Below, piece by piece: positions 57,201-64,000 of a stretch of 64,000 bases of DNA (its first letter is position 1; each line of letters begins with the position of its first letter). The notes beneath the pieces are model-generated. The model searched no databases, was not told where the DNA came from, and was given only the letters and a program-made list of their open reading frames with translations. Source of the stretch: Acanthochromis polyacanthus (taxonomy: Eukaryota; Chordata; Actinopteri; Pomacentridae); the NCBI RefSeq assembly GCF_021347895.1, contig NC_067122.1:34566215-34630214 (forward strand). Direction: 5' to 3'. Made by a program: the position numbers and the translations under genes.

Positions 57201-59767
57201 TTTTAAGCATAATATAGTTAAGTCTCTAGATTTTGGCTGTATTTAGACAAAAAAAAGTTTAACCTGGCTTCACTGTTGCTGTTCCGAAATGCAAGACTAT
57301 CTGGCAAAAAACTGAAGTCCAGCAGTTCTTTTGAGATTGCTTTATAACATGAGTGCAATATATAGGCAGCTGACAATATGGGATGGGATGCTTTCTGTCT
57401 CAACACCTGCTTGTGGTTCTGCAAGGATATGCCTCACCACTGATGGAAGAGGCTGTTCTAGGAAAGATCAGTGATTCCAAGAGTGTGACACAAAGGTAGG
57501 TTGTAAAAATCCAAAAGCAAGCTTTACTGAAAAAGACAGGTTTGATGTTACAAAACCAGACAGATAGCTAAGAACTAATGAACAGATCACTAAAAAGCTA
57601 AGGCCAAATCACAAAGATAATCTAATCAATAAGTACTGAAAAGCTGGGAATACATGCCGTACAATGAAGAGGCAAGACAGTGGATGAACACAGAGACTCC
57701 TTGAACAGCTAAATCAGTCAATGACAAAAACACCATAATGTGACACATGGGGAACTCATAGAAGCAAACAAAGGGGTTGGAAAGTTTGAATTCTGGACAA
57801 CTTGTTGTGTGGACCTGCAAAACTGGTCAATAGTTGCCATCTGACTGTTGGATCCAGATCTTATTGGTGGACAGATTCAACTGGAATCCATGGTATAAAG
57901 ACACAACCACATGAATGTTTCCTAGTAAACATCAAACACCTTCACTTACTTCCATCCCACAAAATCATATTTCAGCCTTAAGCCCTGTGATTGATTAGTG
58001 AGCAGTTCAAGGTGTCTCCATCTATCCTGATGGATTAACTTGAACCCCCTGCAACCCTCACAGGACATGGACATGTAGAAAATTAATAGATGGACCACAT
58101 TTCCCATAAAGCCCATTGCAACCTATTACAAAGAAGATCCTTCTTGATGCTCTCCCTCCTTTTCCTTGGCATTGCCCCAGCAGCTAATAACTGCCCTTGA
58201 AAGCAGCCAACACACATTCACATCTGTTAGCTTGAATCACTGCACTGGAATAAAGGTGTGTGTGAAGAAGGAGCTGTTCTGATTTGTGCTTTGAAGCAAT
58301 TAGTTTTTGTGTCATAAATAAAGGCAGACATTCTGTCAAATCCAGCTTTATGGGTGGCATCGGTTGGGAGTAAATATGTCACAGTGCTAATGAGAATGCT
58401 GACTAACTGATTTTGTATTTCTAGGAACTACTTGTCTGTATCAAGAAACACTTTTCTGTCTCATATTGTCTGGACACTTTCCTTTTTTTTTTTTTTTTTG
58501 CATTGCCACTCTTCCTTGCCTTAACTTTATAAATAAGATGTCTCCATTCACCCACGTTTTCCACTATTGTATGTTTGTCCTTTCACCTGTCTTTAAGCGC
58601 ATCTTTTCTTATATTTTAGTGGTAATATATAGTGTTTTTTGCTCTTCCCTATTTTTTCCCCTCTCGTATCCACTTCTCTTTGCAATATGGAGTTATTTTA
58701 GTGCCAGTCATCCAGTCTGAGGCGCAACAAAAGAGCCCGGGAGTCTGAAATCGATTACTCTCTCAGGCGGAGAGTACAGACACCTTCTCTGCTGGTATCA
58801 CTGTCTTCCATTACTGACAATCCTCTGTCTCTCTTTCTGTGACTAAACCTGTTCATCCATCCACCTCACTCACTGTATTTTTTTTAAAATCTCCCCTCAT
58901 GATGTCCTTTCACCTCTTCTCCCCTTCTTTAGCTCTGGTTTTAAAAGAATACATCAACATTTTGGAGAACCCGGTCATTTCATGCCCCAGCAGGAGTTGG
59001 GGGAGATCAATATTAAATTTATGTCTGTGTTCAGTCCAGCAGCATCTTCATGATGTCTTCAGCTCAGCAATAACACTAACAGAGTTGGGAAACTGCTCAG
59101 TACTGAGAAAACAAAGAGCTCCATGCAGATGATGGGCTAAACTACACAGAAATGATGAACAAAAGATGCAACTTGTTGTGGTCGAGAGAACACAGATTAA
59201 TAAAGGAAAAGATGGATGCACCAGCATGCCTCAAACTACTTAGTAGTTGCAACACAAAGTAAACAGGAAGTAAACCTCAATCATGAGACTTGGTTGCTTC
59301 GTGCATTTAAGAAGTGGGTTAGTTCTCGGTAGTAGTGTGACCATGGGTAGCAGCACTACGGCTTTATTTCACAGTAGCATGGTGATAATGACACTGTTTT
59401 CTGGATCAACGAGCTTCTCAGGAGTGATGCCTTTGTAATGATCAAATAGTTACATTTACCTTAACATTTCTGAAGTGACAAGCGCAGCAGAGCTCTCAGT
59501 GTAGTTTGAATTTAAAATACGGATCAGTACGTGGCTCCACCACCATGCACAGATGTGATATATCCCAAGAAAGCCAAGAAAAGCACTTATGCATGACTGT
59601 GACACTGCAAAACAAGCTTTGGAGCAGTGCAGACACCAGCAGGCTGGTAGCTATTTGTTTTTAACTGTCTTCAAATAGAAAGATGTTGGATGAGTGGGTC
59701 CATTGGCTTTTGTTTATCCAGAGTTTGGTCATGATGATAGTAGACTAAGCAGGTCTCTCTCCTCAGC
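54246..59767. other. Long non-coding stretch, nothing recognised
   Basis: No gene, RNA or transposon edge was recognised over 5.5 kb. Open frames up to about 114 codons (56190-56534 minus) have no domain. A poly(T) run lies at about 58482-58499. Confidence 0.4.
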
Positions 59768-59845
59768 AATATTTACCAGTTCCTCCTGGGGGACCCCAAG
59801 GTGTTCCCAGGTCAGATGAGATATGTAGCCCCTCCAGCAAGCTTT
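59768..59845 (+). repeat. Dispersed repeat, copy 2 (pair of 22255)
   Basis: CCAGTTCCTCCTGGGGGACC, AGGTGTTCCCAGGTCAGATG and AGATATGTAGCC match copy 1 in order and strand. Similarity ends after CTCCAGC. Confidence 0.55.
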
Positions 59846-61663
59846 GAGTCAACAATTTATTTGTATTTTTTAATATTTCATTCATTTATTTCCTTTTCTT
59901 TCTTTGCATATTCGTCATTTTTAAAAGGTGTAACACTGTAGTTTTTTCCAGGAAATAAACTGCTTTACTTATTTCTTTGAGCTTCTGTGTAATGAAGCTT
60001 TATTTAATGTAGACTAACTCCAAACTTAGCTCACAACATTTTCCATTTAGTCTGTAACTTGGAATTGGATACCAGTGTCCAAGATGATGCTGTCTCTGTA
60101 GACTGGCCCACTAGAACATGCCATGTTTGATTTGGGACCACATTGGCCTGTTTAAATTTACAGCCAGGGGAAGAGCTGGAAACAATGCTGGAACTCTTGT
60201 AGTACTGCACTGGGGAAGAGATCCTTGCAGCCCACAAAAAAATAACTCTCTTTAGACCACTTTTGTAGGTGTAAAACTGTTGACATGACACCTCCAGCAA
60301 TAGTCTGAGTTTTCCATCTGTGGGAATGATCTTAGATATCTGGTAATGTAGAGTTTTTTGTTTGTTTGTTTGTTTGCTTGCTTGCTTTTTAGCCTTTATT
60401 AGATAGGTACAGAGACAAATTTGAGGAAATAGAGCAGGGAAATTATATCAAGTTAAGATCCCATTTCAAATGGCATTTGCCCCGACCACCCAGGAATCAG
60501 ACCACATCATTTTCTGATTGCTTTATTGTTCCAGAAAACATTTCCTAGGTTTGCAAGTTCTTTTCCCAATTATTGTACATGATAAAGTGCTTTTTGATGT
60601 TTGTTTTTTTCTGGAGGTACACGTATAAATAGACAGAAGCAAATCTTCTGAGATTCGAAAGTCAAAATTTCAAATTCAAAAGCCAACAATGGTGAGTAAA
60701 GTACAATGTTATGTATGAGAAGACCGAGCATATATGTATGCTTCACAAATGCACAGTCACAGAAATAGCCACATTACATGCCACTTTTCCATCAGCTGCA
60801 GGCAGCTCTGGGTTGTGTTGGGCTGTCAGGTGCTGTTTGTCAGCCTGCCACCTGTCTGCTGGTCTACAGGTGTGAAATTACAGCCCAACACCTTCCTTTG
60901 TCACATCCCTGACACACCATACACTCCAACACAATACCCTCACTTTCATACACAGGACTGCTTGTATCTTTTTTTTCAGGCCATCGAACCAAGTGGGTTT
61001 TATTTGTAGAACTGTTTGAACACTCTTGGTCCACTGCCCATGCAACAAATGGCTTCTTCTCAATGCTGGAGGTAAGTTTACACTTAACAGACATGTCAGT
61101 TCAGAAACATATGAAGACCTGCCGGAACAACACATCTTCTACACCAAACAATGCAACACCTCTGTTGTTCTCTCTCATTTCATTTCCAGGTTTTCTTCAC
61201 AGTTACAGCTTCAGTTTTTCAGCACTTGTTGTCATTCATTAGAACGGCCAAGAGAAACTCTTTGTTGATGTTCACTCCTGAAAAGTCACACTTTTCTCAC
61301 TGTTCCTACATCTGTTAAAGATTTTTTATGTGTATTTATGAAACAAGAATTCTTCAGATGATCCCTTACCTTAACTCCTAGCAGTATCCCAAAGCCTTTA
61401 ATTTTGGATACAGGTTTAGTAGGATAGCCAGAGATTCAATTTAGGGAATGCAATGTAGTGTTTAATTATAAAGTTATTGTGCTAATAATGGATTTCAAAG
61501 GGGCAAAAAATGTAACTTCCAAACATGCCTTACTGAACTTCTTCTTCTTGCATGACCTTCTTCTCTATTACCTTTAATGCTAATTGCTACGACACTGAGC
61601 TATATTCATTATTCACCTGCGGCTTGTTTGTGGTGTGTGCGTGTGTGTATGTGTGTGTACGTG
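59846..61663. other. Non-coding DNA, nothing recognised
   Basis: A GTTT/GCTT microsatellite lies at about 60357-60387. Open frames around 60734-61268 overlap on both strands and show no domain. Confidence 0.4.

Positions 61664-64000
<2,337 letters not shown>

Overview
The window looks like vertebrate, most likely teleost fish, nuclear DNA: AT-rich, with long TG/CA and GATA microsatellites and a crowded set of transposable elements of types typical of fish genomes (Tx1/L1-like LINE, BEL/Pao retrotransposon, Tc1-like, hAT-like and piggyBac-like DNA elements, tRNA-like short repeats). I find no host protein-coding exon that I can defend, so the segment is best read as intergenic or intronic. The species cannot be fixed from the sequence.

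Region 1-7.4 kb is retrotransposon-rich. A nearly complete Tx1/L1-like ORF2 (1306-5109) is broken by a single TGA. A hAT-like element (229-740) sits upstream of it, probably in the LINE's ORF1-ORF2 linker. A decayed BEL/Pao gag-protease (5483-7378) starts right after the LINE poly(A) tail. From 7.4 to 20 kb come a CpG-rich piggyBac-type MITE (8580-8941), a Tc1 fold-back (9004-9076), a truncated Tc1 copy (10024-10711), hAT fragments (17323-17899) and a second piggyBac-type element (19115-19995). From 20 to 27 kb the DNA is mostly featureless, with a few repeat fragments and one LTR-like stretch.

The most unusual object is at 27228-28229: a TA-flanked non-autonomous DNA transposon with perfect 17-bp ends that carries about 120 bp matching the 5' end of 18S rRNA, followed by a short acidic open tail ending in a stop. 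Beside it lies a full-length Tc1-like transposon (28464-30097) with the DDE triad intact but two nonsense codons.

From 30 to 64 kb there are short tRNA-like repeats (33491, 51858, 54042), a 459-bp MITE with long inverted ends (35610-36068), two copies of a TG-bounded module containing telomere-like TTAGGG units (38747 and 61664), and an ancient Tc1 transposase relic split by a hAT element with an 8-bp target duplication (40786-42190). A second ancient Tc1 relic lies at 47650-48290. The elements do not form a pathway; the window records nested insertions of different ages. Family names rest on motif recognition from memory, not on database searches.
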